Virus record (IMG/VR): IMGVR_UViG_3300032278_000135
Location: 1 to 21,587 of that record
Strand: one strand, 5' to 3'
DNA: 21,587 nt
Source of the DNA: a virus
The notes under the pieces are model-generated. The model searched no databases. It saw nothing but the letters and a program-made list of their open reading frames with translations, and had not been told where the DNA came from. Positions 5,085 to 11,521 of the stretch are shown here, in pieces (position 1 is the stretch's first letter; each line of letters starts with the position of its first letter). The position numbers were made by a program, and so were the translations under genes.

Positions 5085-5921
5085 ATGGCAAAGCGCAAAT
5101 TGCCCTATATGAAGATGTGGGTAGGAGACTGGCTGAGTTCACAGAAGGTGATGGAGCTGAGTCCCATGGAGGAGTTTTGTTACTTCAGGTTAATCATGTG
5201 GGCGTGGCAAGCAAATGCTTCCGGTTTGCTTAACAAGGACGCCAACCTGGCTCAGCTGTGCCGGGTAGACCTGGACACATGGCTGTCGGTCAAGGACAGC
5301 GTGCTCAAGCTGTTTGAGGTGCGCGGTGACCGGCTGTTCCATCATAAGGTAGATGAGCAAGTCCAGCAGCAGAAGGAGATTAGCGAAAAAAGAGCTGCTG
5401 CTGGACGCATGGGTGGTAAAGCCAAAAAGCCCACAAATGATAAACAAGTGTTAAGCACTTGCTTAGCAAATGATACAATTATGCTTAAGCAAACACCCAA
5501 GCAAACCCCTTATGACTATGGCTCTAGCTCTAGCTGTGATTCTAGGCATGACGATATGTTTAAAGAAGTAGATTATGACAAGGGCCCCCGCGAGGCCTCA
5601 ACCATTATCAGAGATTACTATCTTGAGACGATCAACGGATCAGATCAGACAAGGACACAAGCAATGTCCCACATTAACAATGTTGTTATGGAACAACTCT
5701 ATACACCTGGACAAATTGTCCAGTCTATTGAACGTTATGGAGAGGAGGTCAAAGCGTCAGGTGCCAAGATGACAAAGTCTTGTGCCCGCTTCTTCTCAGA
5801 GAGACTATACATGGAGTTCCTCAGAGATGGGTGGACCCCACCAGAGAGAGGAGAGACATTTGAGGAGCTGTCAGAAGTAGACCCATTAGAAGCATTGAAG
5901 AAAAGGGCTTCAGGAGCCTGA
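5085..5921 (+). CDS. DUF1376-type phage replication protein (278 aa)
   Basis: The N-terminal 100 residues match the DUF1376 pattern: YMKMWVGDWLSSQKVMELSP, a helix with YFRLIMWAW, then GLLNKDANLAQLCRVD. A basic tail follows (EKRAAAGRMGGKAKK, about residues 100-114), which is typical of the family. Family members occur in phage replication modules in place of lambda O-like initiators. Residues about 115-165 are a low-complexity, Ser- and Lys-rich linker. A helical C-terminal domain (about 170-255) lacks recognisable motifs. The linker DNA (5446-5506) is AT-rich and holds several related palindromes, a possible origin inside the initiator gene as in lambda O. A second DUF1376-like gene lies at 8032. 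Confidence 0.8.
   Translation: MAKRKLPYMKMWVGDWLSSQKVMELSPMEEFCYFRLIMWAWQANASGLLNKDANLAQLCRVDLDTWLSVKDSVLKLFEVRGDRLFHHKVDEQVQQQKEISEKRAAAGRMGGKAKKPTNDKQVLSTCLANDTIMLKQTPKQTPYDYGSSSSCDSRHDDMFKEVDYDKGPREASTIIRDYYLETINGSDQTRTQAMSHINNVVMEQLYTPGQIVQSIERYGEEVKASGAKMTKSCARFFSERLYMEFLRDGWTPPERGETFEELSEVDPLEALKKRASGA
5446..5506. repeat. Cluster of related palindromes in the replication gene
   Basis: The elements are AAGTG-TTAAG-CACTT (5446-5460), TTGCT-T-AGCAA (5459-5469), the perfect palindrome TGCTTAAGCA (5482-5491), and two copies of AAGCAAAC (5487-5494, 5499-5506). All share a CTTA/TAAG or AGCAA core. The stretch is AT-richer than its surroundings and encodes the protein's disordered linker. It is a candidate replication origin or iteron set. 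Confidence 0.45.
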
Positions 5922-6012
5922 GAATCGTTTGTGCGCGTTTTTTATCCACCAACAGGTGGCAGACGTCGCAAAATCACTTAAATCGCTTAGAAGCTAATAC
6001 AGGAGTTCTGAA
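5922..6012. other. Short gap with a small hairpin
   Basis: The gap holds a perfect 5-base stem CCACC/GGTGG with an AACA loop (5946-5959), preceded rather than followed by a T run, so it is not a rightward terminator as read. The gene at 6013 has AGGAG at 6001-6005. Confidence 0.3.
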
Positions 6013-6375
6013 ATGGAATGGACCAAAGAGGATCGGAAAGTAGTGGCTGAAACGTACAGGGAGCTGTGGCCTGGTGAGGTGACTGACCTGGAGATGGCAA
6101 TGTTCTGCAAGGCTCTCAGTTGGTATAAGCCGAAGCATGTCATTGAGGGTATGTATTTGATATTCTCAAGCCAGGCCAACAGGTTGCGTCCGGCAGCTGG
6201 CAGGGTCAGGGAGATGTCAATGGAAGCCAAGAGGGGCGACCCATCTGAGAGAGCCGAGAAGCCCAAGCAGCCTGAGGAGACACCGTGCACCCCTGAGGAG
6301 CGCCGTAAAATGCTCAAGGCATTCTACGATACGATAAATCGCTCATATCCGACTGTTGACGACAGCGTTCTTTAA
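6013..6375 (+). CDS. Possible replicative helicase loader-like protein (120 aa)
   Basis: ATG 6013 follows ACAGGAG. Residues 1-70 form a small helical domain: MEWTKEDRKVVAETYRELWP, then a second helix with MFCKALSWYKPKHVIEGMYLIF, then a segment ending RLRPAAGRVREMS. This layout, a domain that scores how many residues remain and ends in a Pro-Ala-x-Arg-like loop, recalls phage helicase-loader or inhibitor proteins of the G39P type that sit next to replication initiators. The second half is a charged, Pro- and Glu-rich linker plus a C-terminal helix (EERRKMLKAFYDTI). The neighbouring DUF1376 gene supports a replication role; the family call itself is tentative. Confidence 0.5.
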   Translation: MEWTKEDRKVVAETYRELWPGEVTDLEMAMFCKALSWYKPKHVIEGMYLIFSSQANRLRPAAGRVREMSMEAKRGDPSERAEKPKQPEETPCTPEERRKMLKAFYDTINRSYPTVDDSVL

Positions 6376-6416
6376 TGTATTATAAGGCTATCAACTTGCC
6401 TCCTTATTTTTGCGCT

Positions 6417-6454
6417 ACCTCACCGGGCATTGCATTGACCCGGTGGGGTTTTTT
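6417..6454 (+). terminator. Strong intrinsic terminator
   Basis: Ten to eleven pairs join 6417-6427 (ACCTCACCGGG) and 6439-6449 with an 11-base loop, followed by T to 6454. TTGACC lies at the loop and right arm (6435-6440), but no -10 follows at proper spacing. Confidence 0.85.
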
Positions 6455-6468
6455 AATTGGAGAAAACT

Positions 6469-6720
6469 ATGCCCCGCAAACGTATCAAGCGTATCCACAT
6501 CAACATGCACATAATCAAAGCCAACGCCAAGAACGGCACCAGCGACCCCGCGATAACTATCAAGGTGGGGAAGGAGAATATAAAATGTATGGAGGTGACT
6601 ATTTTAGGAAATTCTAAACTTGTGTATTCACCCCACAAACCTATACTGTCCTGTGGCGCGAGGCTCGTCCTCCAGACCAAGTCTCCAGTTATAACTGATA
6701 CCTTAGAAAGAATAGAATAA
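6469..6720 (+). CDS. Conserved small phage protein, unknown function (83 aa)
   Basis: ATG 6469 has TTGGAG at 6457-6462 just after the terminator. The sequence opens with a basic stretch (MPRKRIKRIHINMHIIKANA), then NGTSDPAITIKVGK, CMEVTI, LVYSPHKPILSCGARLVLQT. I have a recollection of this order (RIHxNxHxIxxNxKxGT, then YSPxKPLSCGAR) from small uncharacterised proteins in marine phage genomes, but cannot verify it here. Alternating hydrophobics suggest a small beta fold. The stop overlaps the next start (TAATG). Another open frame over the same DNA (6375-6617) is judged a shadow because it reads through the terminator. Confidence 0.7.
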   Translation: MPRKRIKRIHINMHIIKANAKNGTSDPAITIKVGKENIKCMEVTILGNSKLVYSPHKPILSCGARLVLQTKSPVITDTLERIE

Positions 6721-7157
6721 TGCCCGATAATATCCCCAAGCAACGACATGGGACAAGAGACCCGATCCAGCGTGCAGGCTGGATCTCCACCTGGCAGGAA
6801 CAAAGTTCTGGGGGCGAGGGAGCCGATGTAACGCTCACTAAGGCCGCCGAATCAGGTAAGACCCATTTTGTAACGTATATCACCGCGAGCACTGACCACG
6901 AACAATCAGAAATTGGGACCACAATCCCTGGCGCTGCTATCCAGATTCAGCTTAAGGACCATACAACAGTTGTATGGGAGGCCTGGTTCAATGATATTGG
7001 CGGAAATAATCCGGCACATTTCTCATTCCCAGCACCGATACAGTTGACAGAGGGTAATGCAATTCATGTGTTTTGCGATATGACAGACTCCGTTGTAGAC
7101 GCCTCACGGGTATCTGTGTCTTTTGGCGGATTCACCGATGATGGTAGAGTTGACTAA
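6720..7157 (+). CDS. Beta-sandwich-like protein A, paralogue of the next gene (145 aa)
   Basis: Starts on the last base of the upstream stop. After a polar N-terminus of about 37 residues, the protein is a series of strand-like segments: ADVTLTKAAESGKTHFVTYI, AAIQIQLKD, TVVWEAWF, HFSFPAPIQLTEGNAIHVF, then RVSVSFGGFTDDG. The same order of motifs (SGxTHFV, PxQxxEGxxxxxxxx, FxGFT) recurs in the gene at 7170, so the two arose by duplication. Such small all-beta proteins in phages are often head decoration, fibre or receptor-binding parts, but the position next to replication genes does not establish this. No signal peptide or catalytic site. Confidence 0.7.
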   Translation: MPDNIPKQRHGTRDPIQRAGWISTWQEQSSGGEGADVTLTKAAESGKTHFVTYITASTDHEQSEIGTTIPGAAIQIQLKDHTTVVWEAWFNDIGGNNPAHFSFPAPIQLTEGNAIHVFCDMTDSVVDASRVSVSFGGFTDDGRVD

Positions 7158-7169
7158 TAGGAGATAACA

Positions 7170-7559
7170 ATGAAAGTATCAACATGGACTGTAAAGAATG
7201 AAGGCACCTCAGGTACCATATCGGCCACTAAAGCGTTAGTCTCTGGGTCAACCCATTTTGTATCGGGCTTCGCTTGCAGCCTTACTATGACAGGGTACAC
7301 GCCAGAACAAGCAGAAGTGCAAATAAACCACGGCACCGGACCGACGATTATATTCGACATTGATCTTGTTTCGGCAACATCATACGCAGGTGCCACATAT
7401 TCAGCTGACTGGTCAGGGCCCACGGTCGTAACTTTCGCCCATCCCTTGCAGATACCAGAGGGACAGCAGGTTACTGCTTCGATCACGCCTAGCGGCTCAG
7501 GCTGTGTAGCCAAGATCAATTTCTGGGGATTCACCTCAAAGTCTAGAGACGACAGTTAA
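7170..7559 (+). CDS. Beta-sandwich-like protein B, paralogue of the previous gene (129 aa)
   Basis: ATG 7170 follows AATAGGAG. The layout mirrors the gene at 6720: SGSTHFVSGFACSLT, AEVQINHGTG, a strand pair, VTFAHPLQIPEGQQVTASI, then KINFWGFTSK. The N-terminal polar extension of the paralogue is missing here, so the shared part begins near residue 5. A stem-loop follows the stop. Function unknown; a virion-surface or decoration role is a guess from fold type. Confidence 0.7.
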   Translation: MKVSTWTVKNEGTSGTISATKALVSGSTHFVSGFACSLTMTGYTPEQAEVQINHGTGPTIIFDIDLVSATSYAGATYSADWSGPTVVTFAHPLQIPEGQQVTASITPSGSGCVAKINFWGFTSKSRDDS

Positions 7560-7577
7560 TCAATAGCATGGGGCTTT

Positions 7578-7610
7578 GAGGGGCAGCGCCTAATAAACAA
7601 AAGGCCCCTC
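7578..7610 (+). other. Stem-loop without T tract
   Basis: GAGGGGC (7578-7584) pairs with GCCCCTC (7604-7610), 7 pairs with a 19-base loop. No T run follows on either strand, so termination is doubtful; it may stabilise the transcript end or mark a processing site. Confidence 0.35.
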
Positions 7611-7629
7611 CCTAAATAAAGGAAAGAAC

Positions 7630-8028
7630 ATGTCAGACTATAAAGGTTCAGTACCCGAATCCGAAGCTCTTTGGAGAGCCCTGGGCAAAAAGGGACAGAA
7701 GAAGATCACAGATCGTCGGGAGATGCTGAGCAAGAGGGAACGTGACCTCGCTAAAGAGCGTGACTACCGGCTGAAGAAAAAACGCAAGGAGACTCAAGCG
7801 GCCAGGGACAAGGTCAGGAGGCTTGAGGGGGTAGTGCGCTTTAATAAGCGTGAACAGGCACGAAGAAAGAGAAGCACCAGCACCGAGGGCATTCCAGGCC
7901 CACTCCTGCCTGCTGAATTCAGAAAGGCAGTTGAAGAGAGGGAGAAGAAGTGGAAAGCGAAGGAAGATAAAGAGGATTCGAATAGAAGAATATGGGAAGC
8001 CGAAGAGGACGGGAAGCCATACGCATGA
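7630..8028 (+). CDS. Highly basic coiled-coil protein (132 aa)
   Basis: ATG 7630 follows AAAGGAAAG. Lys and Arg make up a large share of the protein, with long charged helices (RREMLSKRERDLAKERDYRL, residues about 29-48, and a second one after residue 94). A Ser/Thr/Pro/Gly break (about residues 83-93: STSTEGIPGPL) divides two helical arms. This is an extended, nucleic-acid-binding or scaffold-like composition with no enzyme motif. It ends four bases from the stop of the convergent gene at 8032, with no terminator between the two opposing operons. Confidence 0.65.
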   Translation: MSDYKGSVPESEALWRALGKKGQKKITDRREMLSKRERDLAKERDYRLKKKRKETQAARDKVRRLEGVVRFNKREQARRKRSTSTEGIPGPLLPAEFRKAVEEREKKWKAKEDKEDSNRRIWEAEEDGKPYA

Positions 8029-8031
8029 ACC

Positions 8032-8430
8032 TCATTCACGCCGATTCTGTGCTGCCCTTTTCCTGGCCGCGTCCGCCATCTTCATCCTGGCGACCAAACC
8101 CTTAACCGCCTTCTTACGCATAGAGTTCGTGAACTCATGGTCAAGGGCCTCACCTACACCCCCAACGGTGTCGTCTACCTCAAAGAACAAATCCGCCACA
8201 TAAGGCCATACCTTGTTCTTCATTACGGTCTGAGAGACACCGCAATAAACCGACAATCCCTCTATATCTGACGCCCCAGGCTGGTCCTCGAACAGCAACG
8301 GCCCGTTCTCCCACAGCTCACATAGCAACAGAACATACGCCTTGAACGCCAAAGGCGGCATGTCGCGCACCTTCCTGTTCAACAAAAAGTCCCTGTGGTC
8401 TATCGGTAATGGTCCCAGGTCACTCTGCAT
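8032..8430 (-). CDS. Second DUF1376-like protein (132 aa)
   Basis: Last gene of the leftward operon, overlapping the gene before it by 11 bases. The sequence has the DUF1376 layout: DHRDFLLNRKVRDMPPLAFK, a helix AYVLLLCELW, GPLLFEDQPGASDIEGLSVY, then a helix and a basic tail rich in Arg, Lys and Ala (about residues 105-132). It corresponds to the N-terminal half of the gene at 5085, without the linker and C-terminal domain. The two are diverged copies: the alignment is visible by pattern, not by identity. It could modulate or assist the main initiator. Co-transcription with a RusA resolvase also points to DNA metabolism. Confidence 0.7.
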   Translation of the reverse strand: MQSDLGPLPIDHRDFLLNRKVRDMPPLAFKAYVLLLCELWENGPLLFEDQPGASDIEGLSVYCGVSQTVMKNKVWPYVADLFFEVDDTVGGVGEALDHEFTNSMRKKAVKGLVARMKMADAARKRAAQNRRE

Positions 8431-8725
8431 CTTTTTTCCCCTTGTTTAGGTGGTACTCTGAATTGTGCAAGTACATATAGACAGGGCTACCCTCACCAAC
8501 GTATGCCCCCAATATGTTGAAATCAAACCACTCCCTGGCCTCTTCATGGTCCCAGTCGTTGTTCTTCATTAACGTGTCTATCACCATGTCTGAGTCATAG
8601 ACAACGCGGTCAGACACGTCAGCTCCGTAAATGATACCCATCATGCACGGCCTGAACGAATCAGCCTCTGCGCCCTCCTTGCCCAAAACAACCAGTTCGT
8701 CAGGCAGTTCTTCAAACGTCTTCAT
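8420..8725 (-). CDS. Small phage protein with NILGAYVGEG motif (101 aa)
   Basis: An acidic protein whose C-terminal half carries DHEEAREWFDFNILGAYVGE followed by GSPVYM. This EE/AxExFDFNxxGAYVGEGTP-like motif is, to my knowledge, seen in uncharacterised small proteins of many tailed phages, often near replication or recombination genes; I could not check this. The start at 8725 overlaps the end of the RusA gene by 14 bases, so translation is coupled. No metal-binding or catalytic pattern is evident. Function unknown. Confidence 0.7.
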   Translation of the reverse strand: MKTFEELPDELVVLGKEGAEADSFRPCMMGIIYGADVSDRVVYDSDMVIDTLMKNNDWDHEEAREWFDFNILGAYVGEGSPVYMYLHNSEYHLNKGKKDAE

Positions 8726-9092
8726 CTATCATCTCCACTGTGAGAACCACCTCGGTCCTCTGGTCCTTGCGGCTGGACTTCTCCTCCTTGACGGTCAAAG
8801 AGAGATCGCTCGTATTATCGTCTTTTATCCACCCCAATTTTGTAAATGTATCTACCAAGGACTTGACACTCCCATATCTGTTGTCCTTGTCCTGTAAACG
8901 ACTTCTGTACATGGTGATGGTCATTTCGGCCTTGCCAGGTTCGAATGATGGCTTACCACATTCGCCCAGGGCGCGAATGTACCAGTTGTCGTTATATTTC
9001 TTCTTTACGGCCCAGTGCATCCGTAAGAATTTGTTAAGTGTTGCGGGGAGGATGTCAAATATCCACTTCTTCGTTGTGCGGGGTGCGGGCAT
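8712..9092 (-). CDS. rusA: RusA-type Holliday junction resolvase (126 aa)
   Basis: RusA is a homodimeric endonuclease that cuts four-way DNA junctions and can resolve replication or recombination intermediates before packaging. The length (126 aa) matches E. coli RusA (120 aa). The core is D68-K-D70-N71, with K77, D81 and the pair D91-D92 (GWIKDD), which parallels the catalytic acidic residues and lysine of RusA (D70, D72, K76, D91). The N-terminus (LPATLNKFLRMHWAVKKK) fits the family's N-rich start. No good ribosome binding site is visible, so it may be coupled to the gene before it (6 bases away). Confidence 0.85.
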   Translation of the reverse strand: MPAPRTTKKWIFDILPATLNKFLRMHWAVKKKYNDNWYIRALGECGKPSFEPGKAEMTITMYRSRLQDKDNRYGSVKSLVDTFTKLGWIKDDNTSDLSLTVKEEKSSRKDQRTEVVLTVEMIDEDV

Positions 9093-9097
9093 GTTTA

Positions 9098-10219
9098 TTA
9101 TTCTAACCCAAATATAGACCTTAGTTGAGGGTTCTGACGCAGTTTTAACATTATTTCGGGGTCCATGCCCCCTAATTCTTCTGCTACTTCTGGCGGTGCC
9201 GCGCCAGTGTACGGGTCAGGCTTTATGTCCTTGGGGTGAGGATCAGGGGGCTGCTTGCCTATCTCCTTAAAGTCTTCTCCTTTCTTGGGTAATGACTTCT
9301 TGGCCAATAATTTATTGTACTCTATTTCGCTCTGCTCCTGGATACTCTTTGCGCCCTTATCGATTATAGGGGTCTCAAAGTATGATGGGCGGCCACCTGG
9401 GTCGGGCGGGCCAGGCTTGAATTTTACGAGTGGGAACTTCTTGCGCGTCGTAGTTTTACTATTATAAAACCTCTCGATAGCTTCCTCTATCTTTCTGATG
9501 TCTTCTATAGAACGATGAATGCGTCCCTCCGGTGGTGTGTCGGGTTCCCAGTCTTTACCGAAGGCTTCCTTGGCCCTACTGATTACTTCTGCCTCTCCCT
9601 CTTCTGTCTTCCAGTCAAATTCGCTGGGCAATTCACCATTGGGCCCCAATCTCGAATCCAACTTTCTCTTAAGTTGGGCTTTAGAGTCAGGGCTCATGCC
9701 TTTCATCATCTCCTCATGCCGCTGTAATTGTCTCCAGTACGCCTTGTAGTCAAACATATGCAGTGGATCATACGCGTCCATGGATAGGCCCTCGGCAATG
9801 GCTCGACTCCTATACCATTCTTGGAACTTATTCTCCTCCGCATCAAAAAACTTTATGGCCTCGACATAGTTCTCATTGCTCATACGGCTGGCGTTTTCCA
9901 GCCTCAATGCGTCGTTCAGGCCAGATGGGTACGCATGGTCGCTGGCTTTTGACCTAAGTCGCCCCATTTCAGTGGGGTTCAATCCCTGCGACCCCCCAAA
10001 ATGCTCCCCCAGGGTGCTCGGCTGTATGTCATGAGGGCGGGGAAGCGCGAAGTCCCCTCGGGCGAGAAGAGGCTCAGCTCTATCGCCTTCCCACATAGAC
10101 AAGCCATCGCTCTCCCTGCTCGCCAAATAATCATGCCAGTCTTGAAGTGTAGCTTCTCTATCCGATACAGCCCCAATGTTCAGCTTCCTTTGTAGATCAT
10201 ATCTATCTTGGGGAGGCAT
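9098..10219 (-). CDS. Putative internal virion or structural protein (373 aa)
   Basis: Starts at 10219 with AAAGGAGAG upstream and overlaps the gene before it by 17 bases. Mostly charged and helical, with Pro-rich stretches late (KPPDPHP-like, about residues 270-350). Residues about 131-163 contain FQEWYRSRAIAEGLSMDAYD followed by PLHMFDYKAYWRQ. A helix followed by (F/Y)DYRxAY or FDYKAYW is a motif I associate with uncharacterised phage virion proteins; its function is unknown. Position between the lysozyme and RusA genes fits a structural role but does not prove it. Confidence 0.55.
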   Translation of the reverse strand: MPPQDRYDLQRKLNIGAVSDREATLQDWHDYLASRESDGLSMWEGDRAEPLLARGDFALPRPHDIQPSTLGEHFGGSQGLNPTEMGRLRSKASDHAYPSGLNDALRLENASRMSNENYVEAIKFFDAEENKFQEWYRSRAIAEGLSMDAYDPLHMFDYKAYWRQLQRHEEMMKGMSPDSKAQLKRKLDSRLGPNGELPSEFDWKTEEGEAEVISRAKEAFGKDWEPDTPPEGRIHRSIEDIRKIEEAIERFYNSKTTTRKKFPLVKFKPGPPDPGGRPSYFETPIIDKGAKSIQEQSEIEYNKLLAKKSLPKKGEDFKEIGKQPPDPHPKDIKPDPYTGAAPPEVAEELGGMDPEIMLKLRQNPQLRSIFGLE

Positions 10220-10403
10220 ATCGGCTCTCCTTTATGGTCTTGGCCATAGCGTGGTTGGCGTCCCTGAGAAGATCAACCTCCATCTGTATGCGCTCAAGCT
10301 CCCCGGTGATTTTCTTGGTTGCTTTGCGGAAATCCCTGATGAGGAGTTCGACCTTTGCGGATGTGACGGTCGCGTCTGAGGTGCTGAATATTGGCTTAGG
10401 CAT
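10203..10403 (-). CDS. Small coiled-coil protein (66 aa)
   Basis: Starts on the last base of the preceding stop (TAATG in the leftward sense). After a short Ser/Thr-rich start, residues about 15-60 form one amphipathic helix (KVELLIRDFRKATKKITGEL, then ERIQMEVDLLRDANHAMAKT), a likely coiled-coil dimer or oligomer. Sandwiched between large structural-type genes, it may be a chaperone or small virion component. Family not recognised. Confidence 0.6.
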   Translation of the reverse strand: MPKPIFSTSDATVTSAKVELLIRDFRKATKKITGELERIQMEVDLLRDANHAMAKTIKESRYASPR

Positions 10404-11521
10404 TAGTTAATTGCCTCTCGGCGTCTCCTCCGGTTTTCTTCTTCCAGTTCTCTGAGCCTCCTCAGCTTATCCTGGTTGTTCTCTTCCCTCCTCTGCCTCT
10501 CAAAGCGCTGTTCTTGGCTCTCTGCTGTGTCCGGTTCAAATCTAAGCGGGGGAGAGTCCATGGTGCGGCCTTCTAATCCTTCAAGCTCCCTGGAGGCTTC
10601 AAGTTCGGACTTACTAAACGCTGATTCCGCGACTGCTTTTCCCTCCATGACGGGAGGGAGGCCTAATCCCGGCATCCTGTATTTTCTGCGTATGCCCATT
10701 TCCTTGCTATCATGTATACGGTTGCTGTTCTGGCCCGGAGGTATGTAAGAAACTAGCCCCTCGTATCTTTCATCCTCTACATTCCGGCGAGCCCTCCCTT
10801 CGATCCTCCCCGCGTCTTTAGTGAACATTTCAGTGACCTTTTTCATCAGGGCCCGGTCCAATTTCATCCCGTCCAGGTAAAATTGAGAATCATTGGGAGT
10901 AAAGTCTCTACGGCGGACGGCTTGTTTTCTGGGGTACTTTTTGCCGTCTCTAATAAAAGGGGGCAATTCGAAAATAAGAGGACGGTCCCTTTCGAGGGCC
11001 TCGCCCTTCATGGGCCAAGGCGCACCTTCTGTTCTTAGTCCTACGTTACGGCGTCTTTCGTAGGGCTTGCCGTATGGATGTGTCCCCTGGTCGCCGGGGA
11101 AGTATTTAGCGTTAAGTACATGCGCTAAATACTCCTTTACATCATGGATGTCCACCTTACCGTCACCACCCGTCAGTTCTTCACCCCAGCCCTTCTCCAA
11201 ATCAATGTCGCGCCAGCTAAACATCCTATACGGAGCCTGGTCAATTCTCCCACCATGCTTGTCGATTTTGTCAAAGTCGTATTTATCTATGATGGCCTGT
11301 CGCAATTTCAGAAACTCTTGTTTTGATGTCGTCTTGCCCACCATTTGCCACAAGTCAACCTTCATCTCGCGGTCAAACTTCTCGTAGTTGGACCGCGTAT
11401 TGGCCATTCGTTCTTCGTAGAGAGCGCTCTCAGAAGCCAACTCAGCTCTGCCCTTCTTCTGGTCCTCCAGCCACTTCTTGGCATCGGGCGATAATATGTC
11501 GAGTTTCTTTTCGTCAGTCAT
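10403..11521 (-). CDS. Large charged protein, probably virion-associated (372 aa)
   Basis: The ATG at 11521 is preferred: it gives an 8-base overlap with the lysozyme gene (ATGACTGA), whereas the open frame reaches back to 11605 only inside that gene. Charged and helical at both ends; the C-terminus is a long Glu/Arg helix (LRRLRELEEENRRRRREAIN). The centre holds a degenerate EF-hand-like segment (GGDGKVDIHDVKEYL, about residues 95-109). It keeps the DG, hydrophobic and acidic positions 5, 6, 8 and 12 but lacks the first two acidic ligands, so calcium binding is doubtful. Family not recognised. Confidence 0.6.
   Translation of the reverse strand: MTDEKKLDILSPDAKKWLEDQKKGRAELASESALYEERMANTRSNYEKFDREMKVDLWQMVGKTTSKQEFLKLRQAIIDKYDFDKIDKHGGRIDQAPYRMFSWRDIDLEKGWGEELTGGDGKVDIHDVKEYLAHVLNAKYFPGDQGTHPYGKPYERRRNVGLRTEGAPWPMKGEALERDRPLIFELPPFIRDGKKYPRKQAVRRRDFTPNDSQFYLDGMKLDRALMKKVTEMFTKDAGRIEGRARRNVEDERYEGLVSYIPPGQNSNRIHDSKEMGIRRKYRMPGLGLPPVMEGKAVAESAFSKSELEASRELEGLEGRTMDSPPLRFEPDTAESQEQRFERQRREENNQDKLRRLRELEEENRRRRREAIN

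Noticed and set aside
6435-6454. TTGACC inside the terminator at 6417-6454 as a second terminator-promoter composite
   Set aside because: No acceptable -10 is found 16-18 bases downstream (the sequence there is TGGAGA), so I do not call a promoter.
6375-6617. Open frame of 80 aa beginning at a TAATG overlap after the gene at 6013
   Set aside because: It crosses the strong terminator at 6417-6454 and overlaps the better gene at 6469 in another frame.
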